This document shows positions 1 to 8,663 of a DNA stretch of 64,000 bases, piece by piece (position 1 is the stretch's first letter; every line of letters begins with the position of its first letter). The DNA lies in the NCBI RefSeq assembly GCF_001038425.2, contig NZ_LDPV02000050.1, positions 1 to 64,000 on the forward strand, in the 5' to 3' direction. The position numbers and the translations under genes are program-made. The stretch comes from Ornithinibacillus contaminans. Lineage in GTDB: Bacteria > Bacillota > Bacilli > Bacillales > Amphibacillaceae. The notes under the pieces were generated by a model that saw nothing but the letters and a program-made list of their open reading frames with translations, was not told the origin of the DNA and ran no database searches.

Positions 1-290
1 CAGCACAGGGGTGACATCTGCTCGAAACTACCTCGCAGTGTCTACCTTGCCGCGGGGGCTGCTGAGCCTCCTCGCGCTGAAAAGCAGTGCGCCTGTGTCT
101 GCTAGTATCGCTTCGGAGTATGCTTCCTCAGCGCAAGGGAACGAAGAAGGTTATTCAAGTAGCACCCTCACTGCGGGGTCTCACCTAAGCCCTTCCTCCC
201 GCAGGAGTCTACGTATATTCCCTACGCTGAATCAGTGCATTGTTCGTCCTTGTATCTTCTCATTTTACTTATGTCCCAGCCTGTTTTTAT
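1..290 (+). repeat. Long hairpin-type repeat element, left part cut by window edge
   Basis: The first ~240 bases match 48842-49081 almost base for base (only scattered differences), and the right end carries the arm ACTTATGTCCCAGCCTG at about 269-285 that also closes the copies at 11501 and 59530. The interior is visibly richer in G+C than its surroundings. It contains open frames, but they are the same spurious frame in both long copies and have no ribosome-binding site. The left arm lies outside the window. This is a dispersed, non-coding element rather than a gene. Confidence 0.8.
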
Positions 291-372
291 GAACACGAAA
301 AATTACTCTTTTTATTTCCAATGATTCATTGTAAACTATTGCTATTGTGGATAAAGAAGGAAGGTTACACCT

Positions 373-1731
373 TTGGGAAAAACGTCGACGAAGAATTTAA
401 CATTATTTGCGATTACATGGCCAATTTTCATTGAAATACTACTGCATATGCTGATGGGTAATGCAGATACATTAATGCTTAGTCAATACTCGGATAATGC
501 CGTTGCCGCTGTTGGCGTCTCTAATCAAATTTTATCCGTTGTCATTGTAATGTTTGGTTTTGTTGCACAAGGTGCCGCGGTATTAATTGCACAGAATATC
601 GGTGCCAATAAACCAAAAACGGCAGGAAAAATAGCAATCAACTCATTAAGCTTAAACTTGTTATTTTCTATTCTATTAAGCTTGGTCCTATTTTTGTGGG
701 CAAAACCTATCTTAACGATGATGGATTTGCCGAATGAATTAATGGATGAAGGGCTTGCCTATATGCAAATCGTTGGTGGTCTTATTTTTGTTCAAGCGCT
801 CATTATGACCACTGGCGCAATTTTAAGAAGTTATGGGCATACAAAAGATACGATGGTTGTTACGATTGGGATGAATATCCTGAATGTCGTCGGAAACTAT
901 TTTGCTATCTTTGGGCCTTTTGGATTCCCAGTACTTGGTGTAGAGGGAGTTGCTTACTCTACTGCTATAAGTAGGTTTATCGGATTTATCGCCCTTGTCA
1001 TTCTATTAATCAAACGGACGGATGGCGAGCTAGACTTCAAAAACTTCTTCCGTTATGAGAAAATGCATGTTAAAAGCTTGTTGAAAATCGGGGTTCCATC
1101 TGCTGGCGAGCAGTTGTCCTATAATGCAAGCCAAATGGTAATCACGTACTTTGTCGCACAGCTCGGAACAATCGCGATTACGACTAAGGTTTATACGCAA
1201 AATATTATGATGTTTATTTTCTTATTTTCCGTGGCAATCGGTCAAGGAACACAAATATTAATCGGACACATGATCGGGGCAGGAAAAATAGAGGATGCTT
1301 ATGAACGTGCTCTAAAAAGCTTACGAATCTCCATCTTTATCTCGCTTGCCACGGCAGGTATCGTCTATCTTGTTGCTGGATCATTCTTGGGGATATTCAC
1401 AGATAATGCATCCATTATTGAAGCTGGAACAACATTATTACTTCTAACCATCATTCTAGAACCGGGCAGAGCCTTTAACTTAGTTATGATCAGTTCACTA
1501 AGAGCAGCTGGTGATGTGAAGTTCCCTGTTTATATTGGTATTGTGGTGATGTGGGGTATCAGTGTAACGTTTGCTTGGTTCTTCGGCATATTCCTTGGGC
1601 TTGGGCTAATTGGAATATGGATTGGGTTCATTGCAGATGAATGGTTGCGTGGTGTCTTAATGCTTAGAAGGTGGAAACAGCGTAATTGGGTTCATATGAG
1701 CTTCGTGGATAAAACGGAAGCGACTGAATAG
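373..1731 (+). CDS. MATE family multidrug/cation antiporter
   Basis: 452-residue integral membrane protein of the MATE (NorM/DinF) exporter family, which uses H+ or Na+ gradients to expel cationic drugs or metabolites. Two homologous halves are visible: each begins with a hydrophobic stretch and a GxP-type turn (about residues 12-30 and 235-250, the second reading IGVPSAGEQLSYN), with about 12 membrane segments in all. The start is TTG at 373, preceded at proper spacing by a purine-rich GAAGGAAGG site. A perfect DnaA-box 9-mer (TGTGGATAA, 346-354) sits just upstream. It stands alone between the repeat element and the DUF1450 gene. Substrate cannot be read from sequence. Confidence 0.9.
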   Translation: MGKTSTKNLTLFAITWPIFIEILLHMLMGNADTLMLSQYSDNAVAAVGVSNQILSVVIVMFGFVAQGAAVLIAQNIGANKPKTAGKIAINSLSLNLLFSILLSLVLFLWAKPILTMMDLPNELMDEGLAYMQIVGGLIFVQALIMTTGAILRSYGHTKDTMVVTIGMNILNVVGNYFAIFGPFGFPVLGVEGVAYSTAISRFIGFIALVILLIKRTDGELDFKNFFRYEKMHVKSLLKIGVPSAGEQLSYNASQMVITYFVAQLGTIAITTKVYTQNIMMFIFLFSVAIGQGTQILIGHMIGAGKIEDAYERALKSLRISIFISLATAGIVYLVAGSFLGIFTDNASIIEAGTTLLLLTIILEPGRAFNLVMISSLRAAGDVKFPVYIGIVVMWGISVTFAWFFGIFLGLGLIGIWIGFIADEWLRGVLMLRRWKQRNWVHMSFVDKTEATE

Positions 1732-1768
1732 GCATGAATATTGAAATACACATTCGGTAATGCTATCA

Positions 1769-1798
1769 TTCAGGTGGTTCCACATTATTTCACCTGAA
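1769..1798 (+). promoter_or_regulatory. Small stem-loop in the leader of the DUF1450 gene
   Basis: TTCAGGTG (1769-1776) pairs perfectly with CACCTGAA (1791-1798) across a 14-base loop. No T-run follows, so it is not an intrinsic terminator for the MATE gene; it may be a leader structure or an operator. Weak evidence of function. Confidence 0.3.
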
Positions 1799-1813
1799 AG
1801 AACGTGATACAGT

Positions 1814-2059
1814 ATGGGTATTGTCGTAGTTGAACTATGTGATGGTAATGCTATCACTAGATTAAATATAGAAGAAATTATTGAAAGTGAGTTTCCTGAG
1901 GTTGCTGTTCTAACCAGTGACTGTTTATCGTTTTGCGGGCTATGTCGCGTAAAACCGTATGCACTGGTGAATAACAGACGTATCTTTGGTCAAACGCCCG
2001 AAGAATGCTTGGAAAAAATTAGAGCTGCTATCAAAGAAGAACTAGCCATTTATCAATAA
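1814..2059 (+). CDS. DUF1450 family small protein (YuzB-like)
   Basis: 81-residue soluble protein of the DUF1450/YuzB family common in Bacillaceae. The family signature is present: a conserved Cys triad in DCLSFCGLC (about residues 38-46), followed by PYALVN and a C-terminal GQTPEECLEKI segment. The function is not known; the cysteine pattern in a thioredoxin-like small fold suggests a redox or metal-cluster role. The ribosome-binding site is weak. The stop codon lies inside the terminator hairpin that follows, so the gene is probably monocistronic. Confidence 0.85.
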   Translation: MGIVVVELCDGNAITRLNIEEIIESEFPEVAVLTSDCLSFCGLCRVKPYALVNNRRIFGQTPEECLEKIRAAIKEELAIYQ

Positions 2060-2076
2060 GGCTAGTTCTTTTTTGA
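2037..2076 (+). terminator. Intrinsic terminator of the DUF1450 gene
   Basis: AAGAACTAGCC (2037-2047) pairs with GGCTAGTTCTT (2060-2070) and is followed by a run of T. The 11-bp stem overlaps the last codons of the gene. Confidence 0.9.
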
Positions 2077-2138
2077 CTTTTTTTGTTTTAAATCGACAGA
2101 ATTTATTTCCAGGGAAATAAATTGTCGGATGGTGCCAT

Positions 2139-3311
2139 TTATAGGCTGGCTTTAAAGATTTCGATAGAATCCTGCTCCGTTAATGTCTTAAAGGTTCCAT
2201 ATTCAGGACGTGCTACCACTGTTTTTTCTGCCATTAGTTCAACAGATTCTGCATCAATTTGATAGTCTGCCAATCTAGACGGTGCACCTATGCTATTCCA
2301 AAAAGCACGTAACCCCTCAATTCCTTCTAAGGCAACTTCCCGATCGGTTTTCCCTTCTGTGCTTACTCGGAATACACGCTGTGCTAACTGTTTGAATCGA
2401 CCAACATTTTCATCTTCCAGCACGTGCTTCATCCAATTCGGGAATAGAATCGCTAAACCACCACCATGTGGGATATCATGAACAGCACTAACGGCATGCT
2501 CTAAATTATGCGTCGCCCAGTCGCCACGGAATCCCATATTTAGCATGTTATTTAATGCTAATGTACCGGAGAGCATAATTGTTTCTCGTAACTCGTAATT
2601 TTCAAGGTCTTCTAACAGTTTAGGAGCTGTTTCCATCACGGTAAGTAAAATGGATTCACAGAAGCGATCCTGAACAGGTGTATTGGTTGCTTGGTGGAAA
2701 TAATGTTCTAACACATGTGACATCATATCCACAATTCCGTAGATAGTTTGATCTTTTGGAACTGATGCTGTGTGTGTTGGGTCAAGAATAGAGAATTTCG
2801 GGTATGTATAAGGCGCTAGCCCCCAGCCATGCTTCTCATTCGTTTCCCAATTGGTAATAACCGACCCACTATTCATTTCAGAACCTGTTGCTGAAAGCGT
2901 GAGAACTGTACCAAATGGCAAGGCATCGTTCGCTTCTGCTTTCTTGGTCACAATATCCCACATATCGATATCCGTTTTGGCACCGACCGCAATCGCTTTT
3001 GTACAATCAATTGTACTTCCGCCACCAACCGCAAGTAGGAAATCAATACCTTCACGCTTACATATCTCCACACCTTTACGTACGGTAGAAATGCGTGGAT
3101 TCGGTTCGACTCCAGCAAGTTCAAAAACTACTGCATCGATTTCTGCTAATTTTGCCATTACATTATCATAAATGCCATTGCGTTTAATGCTGCCACCACC
3201 ATACACAACAAGCACGTTTTTACCATACTGCTTCACTTGATTTGGGAGCTCCGCTAATTGCCCTTTCCCAAAAATTAATTTCGTCGGATTATAATAAGTG
3301 AAATTATCCAA
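2139..3311 (-). CDS. yugJ: Iron-containing alcohol dehydrogenase (YugJ/Bdh-like)
   Basis: 390-residue group III alcohol dehydrogenase, NAD(P)H-dependent, reducing aldehydes or butyraldehyde to alcohols in the cytosol. The N terminus ([17 protein letters not shown]) and overall length match B. subtilis YugJ. The nucleotide-binding GGGS motif is at residues 97-100. Metal ligands fit the family: D195 and H199 in VDMMSH, H268 in THNLEH and H282 in IPHGGG. It is 14 bp downstream of ridA on the same strand, so the two are probably co-transcribed; RidA could clear reactive enamine/imine intermediates. The physiological substrate is uncertain. Confidence 0.9.
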   Translation of the reverse strand: MDNFTYYNPTKLIFGKGQLAELPNQVKQYGKNVLVVYGGGSIKRNGIYDNVMAKLAEIDAVVFELAGVEPNPRISTVRKGVEICKREGIDFLLAVGGGSTIDCTKAIAVGAKTDIDMWDIVTKKAEANDALPFGTVLTLSATGSEMNSGSVITNWETNEKHGWGLAPYTYPKFSILDPTHTASVPKDQTIYGIVDMMSHVLEHYFHQATNTPVQDRFCESILLTVMETAPKLLEDLENYELRETIMLSGTLALNNMLNMGFRGDWATHNLEHAVSAVHDIPHGGGLAILFPNWMKHVLEDENVGRFKQLAQRVFRVSTEGKTDREVALEGIEGLRAFWNSIGAPSRLADYQIDAESVELMAEKTVVARPEYGTFKTLTEQDSIEIFKASL

Positions 3312-3325
3312 TTTATACTTCCTCC

Positions 3326-3706
3326 TTACGCTTTTTTGTAAACAACTGCATCGATTTCAACCAAAACATCTTTCGGTAATCTACTTACTTCAACTGTCGC
3401 ACGTGCAGGGTATGGCTTCTGTAAGTAGCTGCCATAAATTTCATTTACCTTTGCAAAGTCATTCATTGAGGCTAAATATATTGTAAATTTGGATACCTGT
3501 GAAAAGCTTACTCCAGCTTCTGTTAAAATGTGGTTTAGGTTTTGCATAACCTGTTTGGTTTGTGCTTCAATGCCAGAAGCAATTTCACCATCTTGTGGAT
3601 TAATTCCGATTTGACCAGATACAAAAAGAAAATCTCCCGCCTCAATCGCCTGTGAATATGGGCCAATCGCAGCAGGTGCTTTGTCCGTATAAATTTCCTT
3701 TACCAT
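3326..3706 (-). CDS. ridA: RidA family reactive enamine/imine deaminase
   Basis: 126-residue YjgF/YER057c/UK114 (Rid) protein that hydrolyses 2-aminoacrylate-type enamines/imines. It has the typical IGPYSQA motif near the N terminus, SGQIGINPQ, and the C-terminal signature with the substrate-binding Arg (about R102, in PARATVEV) and the conserved acidic residue (about E117, in LVEIDAV). The start is placed at the ATG at 3706, seven bases after GGAGG; a TTG one codon upstream is also open. It is the first gene of a two-gene unit with the alcohol dehydrogenase. Confidence 0.9.
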   Translation of the reverse strand: MVKEIYTDKAPAAIGPYSQAIEAGDFLFVSGQIGINPQDGEIASGIEAQTKQVMQNLNHILTEAGVSFSQVSKFTIYLASMNDFAKVNEIYGSYLQKPYPARATVEVSRLPKDVLVEIDAVVYKKA

Positions 3707-3751
3707 CAATGAACCTCCTTCGTTACTGTTGTTTAAATAATAGCTTTTTTA

Positions 3752-3767
3752 ACTGGATATATCCAGT
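3752..3767. promoter_or_regulatory. Perfect 16-bp palindrome upstream of ridA
   Basis: ACTGGATATATCCAGT is self-complementary and lies 46-61 bases upstream of the ridA start, in the short gap behind the lysozyme-like gene. On neither strand is it followed by a T-run, so an operator is likelier than a terminator. Confidence 0.35.
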
Positions 3768-3777
3768 GATGGGCTCT

Positions 3778-4386
3778 TTACTGTTCAGTTGCATCAGGAA
3801 CATATTGCATCACTGCCTGAACATAGTAAATATCGCCATAACAAGCATTATACTGCTTTGCTTCTTTTCGCAAACACGAATAAATGGATTGATCAGGAGC
3901 GTTTTGATACATTTCTCTTGAAAATTCAATTGCTATATCCTGTGAATATTGTTCCTTTTGATTCTGCACATACTGAATAAATCCTTTTCCAAAGTTATAG
4001 GATTGAATCGCAAGTTCGATGTCATACCCAGCGGTCTCCAATGTTTCTGAAAAATAATATACACCTTGTTTAATGGATAGCTCCGGATCTTTTATACAAC
4101 CAATTTTCCCGCAATAGCTTTCAGATGCTTGCATCGGGTCTGATCCTCTACCTCCTGATTCCTGCATCATAATCGCTAGTAATACATCCACATAGCTTGC
4201 CACATGATATTGCTGGGCATACTTTTCTATCAGCGGTTTATAGTTTTGAACCGCTTCACTAATAATGGGTTGCTCTGGCTGTTCTAGTTGTTCATTTGCA
4301 AAATATGAGATGCCAACCAATACTACTATTAGAGCAACTACTAAGGTAGTTGTTTGTTTTATTGCTTTTTTCGTTTTCTTGTTCAT
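3778..4386 (-). CDS. Membrane-anchored lysozyme-like (lytic transglycosylase-type) protein
   Basis: 202 residues: a lysine-rich cytosolic start, one membrane segment (about residues 13-29), a short linker rich in Gln/Glu/Pro, then an extracytoplasmic lysozyme-like domain (about 45-195) of the type found in CwlT N-terminal regions. The catalytic Glu is probably E76 in IMMQESGGRG; the ASESYCGKIGC and YNFGKGFIQY segments are typical of the family. It would cleave peptidoglycan glycan strands close to the membrane. Its upstream region (4387-4603) holds a cluster of DnaA boxes. Role (cell-wall turnover, sporulation or assembly of an envelope complex) is not evident from neighbours. Confidence 0.8.
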   Translation of the reverse strand: MNKKTKKAIKQTTTLVVALIVVLVGISYFANEQLEQPEQPIISEAVQNYKPLIEKYAQQYHVASYVDVLLAIMMQESGGRGSDPMQASESYCGKIGCIKDPELSIKQGVYYFSETLETAGYDIELAIQSYNFGKGFIQYVQNQKEQYSQDIAIEFSREMYQNAPDQSIYSCLRKEAKQYNACYGDIYYVQAVMQYVPDATEQ

Positions 4387-4415
4387 TCCCCATCAACTCA
4401 TTTATCTCGTATTCG

Positions 4416-4520
4416 TTATCCACATACTAACATATTCGCATGTCAATATTTCGTATTGTTTCTTTTTTTATACTACAAAATATTGAGGTTATCCTCATTT
4501 TATCCACAGGTTGTGGATAA
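4416..4520. promoter_or_regulatory. DnaA-box cluster
   Basis: Perfect TTATCCACA 9-mers at 4416-4424 and 4500-4508 (plus) and 4512-4520 (minus, TGTGGATAA), plus a one-mismatch copy TTATCCTCA at 4489-4497. The last two perfect boxes face each other with a 3-base gap, forming an 11-bp inverted repeat at 4498-4522 once flanking bases are included. The cluster lies in the 217-bp gap in front of the lysozyme-like gene. The rest of that gap holds no gene. Confidence 0.65.
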
Positions 4521-4603
4521 AAAAACAATCTCTAAACTATTGTCGGTGTATAGTACCCTTTGGAAATAGCGCAGTATTCATCTGTTTACTTATGAGCCAA
4601 CTT

Positions 4604-5938
4604 TTACTTAAACAACACCCTATTCCGCCATTTACCGAATCTAAAGTATAAGAAGGCGATGACACTACTGATGATAAAGCTAGCACCCATTCCGATGGCG
4701 ATACCAGTATCTCCAAAAACTTTAGCCGCTAAATAGGATAGCGGATACCGGAGCACCCAAAACGATATGATGTTGAGTGCTAACACTTGATACATAGCAC
4801 CAGATGCGCGAACAACGCCATTTAAAATGAAGTTTATCCCTAAAAATGGGTAACAAAGTGCTATGATTCGCAAGTACTTTGCACCAAATTGGACAGCTTC
4901 TTCTTCCTGTATAAATAAACGTACCGCATACTCTGCAAAGATTACAGTTAACAACCCAATCCCAGCCATGATAACGAAATTATAGAGTACGCCGTATTTG
5001 GCAATTTTATTAACTCGGTCCCAGTTCTTCACCCCGATATTTTGACCAGCCATGCTGGCAACTGACGTACCTAATGCATGAGCAGGTAGCATAATGATAC
5101 TATCTAATCTACCAGCTGCGCCAAATCCACCAACTACTGGTGCGCCAAAGGTCGTTACGACACTCATGATAGCAGCCGAGCCCGCGGAAATCACAGACAT
5201 TTGTAAACCAGATGGTATACCTAAATTCAGGATTAGTTTAATATCCTGTAACTTCGGCAGCCTTGGGATCGAAAACGGTGCGAGCTTCTTCCGCAATACA
5301 TGAATAATTCCATATAAAAAGGCAACCCCTTGCGAAATTATGGTCGCAAATGCAGCACCTTCCACTCCCATATCAAAATACGCAATAAACAATGGATCCA
5401 TCAACACATTTAATAGAACAGCAACCGTGACAAAACGAAGAGGAGTTTTACTATCTCCTAAAGCCCTTAGCACGGTACTAATAAAGTTGTACCCAAATAA
5501 AAATAACATTCCAAGAAAATTAATTTGCAAATAAGCTGTTGCACTTTCCATAATGATCGCCGGTGTCCCAAGTAATGACAACAAGGACTCTGCAAATATA
5601 AAACCAATACTTCCTAACGCGAGTGCCATTACAGTTAACAGGACGACAAAGGCATTCAAGTATCGTTTCATGCCCTCTTGGTTTTTCTGTCCCTTTTGCT
5701 GAGATAGAATTGTTAATGCTGCATTATTCATTCCAATAATAAAAGAAAGCACGGTAAAAATAATGGTTCCAGAAATTGCTACGGCACCTAACACATCAGC
5801 ACCCAATAAATTTCCTACCCATAGGCTATCCACTAATTGATACGACGTCTGCAGTAAATTAGCTAGCATAATTGGCCCTGAAAAGGCACGTAATTGTTTG
5901 AAAATATTACCTTGGGTAAAATCATGTTGCTTTTTCAT
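4604..5938 (-). CDS. MATE family efflux transporter
   Basis: 444-residue MATE exporter, distinct from the one at 373. The N terminus (FTQGNIFKQLRAFSGPIMLANLLQTSYQ) has the family start of the first half and LNLGIPSGLQMSVISAGSAA around residue 237 begins the second half. About 12 membrane helices; an arginine/lysine-rich C terminus. It is flanked by non-coding DNA on both sides and so is probably monocistronic. Substrate unknown. Confidence 0.9.
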   Translation of the reverse strand: MKKQHDFTQGNIFKQLRAFSGPIMLANLLQTSYQLVDSLWVGNLLGADVLGAVAISGTIIFTVLSFIIGMNNAALTILSQQKGQKNQEGMKRYLNAFVVLLTVMALALGSIGFIFAESLLSLLGTPAIIMESATAYLQINFLGMLFLFGYNFISTVLRALGDSKTPLRFVTVAVLLNVLMDPLFIAYFDMGVEGAAFATIISQGVAFLYGIIHVLRKKLAPFSIPRLPKLQDIKLILNLGIPSGLQMSVISAGSAAIMSVVTTFGAPVVGGFGAAGRLDSIIMLPAHALGTSVASMAGQNIGVKNWDRVNKIAKYGVLYNFVIMAGIGLLTVIFAEYAVRLFIQEEEAVQFGAKYLRIIALCYPFLGINFILNGVVRASGAMYQVLALNIISFWVLRYPLSYLAAKVFGDTGIAIGMGASFIISSVIAFLYFRFGKWRNRVLFK

Positions 5939-5985
5939 AAAAAACTACCCTTCTTTTTTTCATTACCATCATTCTATCATGACAT

Positions 5986-6030
5986 TACAAAAAGATGGAT
6001 TCCTCACGATTTGAGAAACCCATCCATTTT
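5986..6030 (-). terminator. Intrinsic terminator of the TRAP operon
   Basis: Read on the minus strand, ATGGATGGGTTTCTCAAA folds back on GTGAGGAATCCATC and is followed by TTTTTG. It sits just past the permease stop and is the end of the TAXI-TRAP operon. Confidence 0.85.
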
Positions 6031-6031
6031 C

Positions 6032-8041
6032 TTATTTAGATTCTGTTTGTAGCTGCTCCTGTGATCCGCTGTCACCTTTAAAAATAAATTGGTAAAGTAG
6101 CATCACAGCAAATAATACAAGACCAACGATATCCGAATAGCCTTCTGGGTACATCAGGAGTAGTCCTGTCACGATAGAGATAACTCGTTCCACCCAATTA
6201 AGGTTCTTATACCAATAACCAATTAACCCTGCACCGATGGCAATCATCCCGGTTAGAGCGGTAATCAATATCCAAATAACACCTAACCAAGTTGTATCAA
6301 TCATCAGCATTTCTGGATTTAGGATAAACATATACGGAATAATAAACGCAGCAATCGCAAGCCTTGATGCATTAAATCCAGTTTTTATCGGATCGCCACC
6401 AGAAATTCCAGATGCCGCAAATGCAGCAAGCGCAACTGGCGGTGTAATATCTGCCACAATACCAAAGTAGAACACAAACATATGTGCCGCTAACACTGGA
6501 ATTGCCACCTCAGGATGTTCATTCATCGCTAAGATTGCGGGAAGTGCAATCGTAGATGTGATGATATAGTTCGCCGTCGTTGGGGAACCCATTCCTAAAA
6601 TAATCGATGTAACCATCGTAAAGAATAATGTTAACAACAGTTGCACGTCTACATTTGATGTAAGCATGCCAGCGATATCAACAAGACCATTTCCTAATTT
6701 CAACCCTAGACCAGTCTTCGTTACGACCCCAACAATCATCCCCGCACACGCCGTAGCTGCGGCAACGCCTAAGGCAGTACGCGCACCAGATGTTAAGGCA
6801 TCAACAAATTTTCTCGGTGTAATTCTCGTTTCTTTCAAGAACAGGCTGACAATAATTGCGGAAAGAATTCCTAACAGCGCTGTTCGTTCAATACTGTATC
6901 CCATAAATAATAGGACAATGATAACAAATACTGGTAGTAATAGATGTATTTTTTTCAATACAGATTTTTTGGATGGAATTTCACTTTCGGGAAGACCTGT
7001 TAATCCTGTCTTTTTCGCTTCTAAATGCGTCATAATCCATATTCCCGCAAAATATAGTATGGCCGGAATGATGGCTGCTTTTGCAATCTCCCAATATGGT
7101 ACCCCAGCAAACTCAATCATTAGAAACGCTGCTGCACCCATGATTGGTGGCATGATTTGTCCACCAGTAGAGGCAGCTGCTTCAACCGCACCAGCAAATT
7201 CCTTCCGGTAACCTAATCGCTTCATGAGTGGAATCGTGTACGAACCGGTTGTTACGGTATTGGCTACCGAACTACCAGAAATCGTTCCATTTAATGCACT
7301 AGAGAAGATGGCCACTTTAGCCGGCCCACCTGTTCTTCTCCCAGCAATCGCAATCGCTAAATCGTTAAAATATGTTCCAACACCTGTTTTCACTAAAAAG
7401 GCACCAAATAATAAAAACAAGAAAATAAATGTAGAGGATACCTTAAGTGGTGTCCCAAGAATACCATCGGTTGTAAAGAACATCGAATTGATTAATTGAT
7501 TAAGACTTAAGCCCCGATGTGCTAGCATGCCTGGCATATACTGACCTAGTAGTGCATAAAGCAAGGCTAGACCAGCAATTATTGTAATTGGAAGACCAAC
7601 CGCCCGCCTAGTCGCTTCTAGCACTAGAAGGATAGCGAGTCCACCAATGATCATTTGAACCCCAGTAATCCCACCAATTTCTTGTACAATCACATCATAA
7701 AAAACGGGCCAATACAAACAGACCACTATCGATATCAATGCCAGTATATAGTCATACCAAGCAACCTTTCGCTTATCTCCTTTTTTCCTAGCAGGGAATA
7801 ATAGAAAAATTAAGGCAAGGGCAAAGCCTAGATGTATTGTCCGTTGTATATAAGCTGTATACGCACCGAAATAACCGGTATATAACTGAAACAACGAGAA
7901 AGCAAGCAACAAAACAAAAACTATAATGGCAGCTGTCCCCTTTAAACTACGGGTATTCGACTCTGTATCGTATTTTTGCATCAATGCTTCTTGCTCTTCT
8001 GGTGTTAATTCTATTTTTCCATTTATGTTATGTTCACTCAT
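6032..8041 (-). CDS. TRAP transporter fused permease (4TM+12TM)
   Basis: 669-residue multispan protein in which the small (DctQ-like, about residues 35-190) and large (DctM-like, about 190-640) TRAP permease subunits are fused, as is usual for TAXI-type systems. The large part shows the hallmark GTISGSSVANTVTTGSY segment (about 255-272) and GGQIMPPIMGAAAF (about 296). It imports an organic anion with Na+. Its start overlaps the DUF1850 gene by 8 bp. The substrate is unknown; TAXI systems often carry glutamate-like or dicarboxylate compounds. Confidence 0.92.
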   Translation of the reverse strand: MSEHNINGKIELTPEEQEALMQKYDTESNTRSLKGTAAIIVFVLLLAFSLFQLYTGYFGAYTAYIQRTIHLGFALALIFLLFPARKKGDKRKVAWYDYILALISIVVCLYWPVFYDVIVQEIGGITGVQMIIGGLAILLVLEATRRAVGLPITIIAGLALLYALLGQYMPGMLAHRGLSLNQLINSMFFTTDGILGTPLKVSSTFIFLFLLFGAFLVKTGVGTYFNDLAIAIAGRRTGGPAKVAIFSSALNGTISGSSVANTVTTGSYTIPLMKRLGYRKEFAGAVEAAASTGGQIMPPIMGAAAFLMIEFAGVPYWEIAKAAIIPAILYFAGIWIMTHLEAKKTGLTGLPESEIPSKKSVLKKIHLLLPVFVIIVLLFMGYSIERTALLGILSAIIVSLFLKETRITPRKFVDALTSGARTALGVAAATACAGMIVGVVTKTGLGLKLGNGLVDIAGMLTSNVDVQLLLTLFFTMVTSIILGMGSPTTANYIITSTIALPAILAMNEHPEVAIPVLAAHMFVFYFGIVADITPPVALAAFAASGISGGDPIKTGFNASRLAIAAFIIPYMFILNPEMLMIDTTWLGVIWILITALTGMIAIGAGLIGYWYKNLNWVERVISIVTGLLLMYPEGYSDIVGLVLFAVMLLYQFIFKGDSGSQEQLQTESK

Positions 8042-8573
8042 GGATTTTCACTCCTCTCAACAAATCCCATAATGATAATTGGTCAATCTTAATTGTATAT
8101 ATGGCACCTGGTTCAAAATAATCTCGAAACCATACCATATGTTCTTGTTGGGCTCCCCAAACCAGGCGATGCTTTGGAACCGTCTTTCCGTTTCGCAACA
8201 CAATCGAAGGAAATATTCGATTCATATCTTTTATATGGTACTTGCCGTCCTCATAAACAAATGTTTCACCAGCCCCAGCATTTGCTGGCATACCAATTCC
8301 ATAATGCTCATAGATTATTTCGGCCTGGCGAATCGAATGATCTGGTAAAACTTCGTACATTTCAACAACATCTGTTAGGTGAATGGAATGTGTAAATATA
8401 ATTTGAAAGTTGTCCCCCTCTTCCACTGGAAGATAGGCAGCAATTTGATTGGTATTTTCTTTATAAAATACTAAGGCAGTTCGTAGAGGAACTAATAAAA
8501 TGATTGATAGGACGACTAGTAGGAGAATACTAATGATGAATCGCTTGTTCGATAGGAAACGCATTATCTTCAC
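8034..8573 (-). CDS. DUF1850 domain protein of TAXI-TRAP operon
   Basis: 179 residues: a single N-terminal membrane segment (about 12-31) and an extracytoplasmic DUF1850 domain with the conserved IIFTHSIHLTDVVEMYEV and EIIYEHYGIGMPANAGAGE stretches. DUF1850 proteins are regularly encoded between TAXI binding proteins and fused TRAP permeases, and are thought to be accessory subunits. It overlaps the permease gene, suggesting translational coupling. Biochemical role unknown. Confidence 0.85.
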   Translation of the reverse strand: MKIMRFLSNKRFIISILLLVVLSIILLVPLRTALVFYKENTNQIAAYLPVEEGDNFQIIFTHSIHLTDVVEMYEVLPDHSIRQAEIIYEHYGIGMPANAGAGETFVYEDGKYHIKDMNRIFPSIVLRNGKTVPKHRLVWGAQQEHMVWFRDYFEPGAIYTIKIDQLSLWDLLRGVKIHE

Positions 8574-8601
8574 ACACCTGATAATTTGAAAGAAATGGAC
8601 A

Positions 8602-8637
8602 GACCGGCTATAAAGCCTACAATAGGCTCAGCCGGCC
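8602..8637 (-). promoter_or_regulatory. Intercistronic stem-loop between binding-protein and DUF1850 genes
   Basis: GGCCGGCT and AGCCGGTC arms, with an inner GAGCCTA/TAGGCTT stem, lie in the gap between the binding-protein stop and the next gene. No clean T-run follows, so it is more likely an mRNA-stabilising or partly terminating hairpin that raises binding-protein expression over the membrane subunits, as seen in many ABC/TRAP operons. Confidence 0.55.
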
Positions 8638-8663
8638 TCACCTTTTCGCTCACATCTGTGAAC

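Noticed and set aside
11-292. Open frame of 93 codons in the first repeat copy, with a counterpart at 48794-49117
   Set aside because: The same Ser/Ala-rich frame appears only inside the hairpin repeat, without a ribosome-binding site; it is a by-product of the repeat.
4498-4522. Terminator of the MATE gene at 4604
   Set aside because: The inverted repeat is made of two DnaA boxes; on the minus strand the T-run precedes rather than follows the stem.
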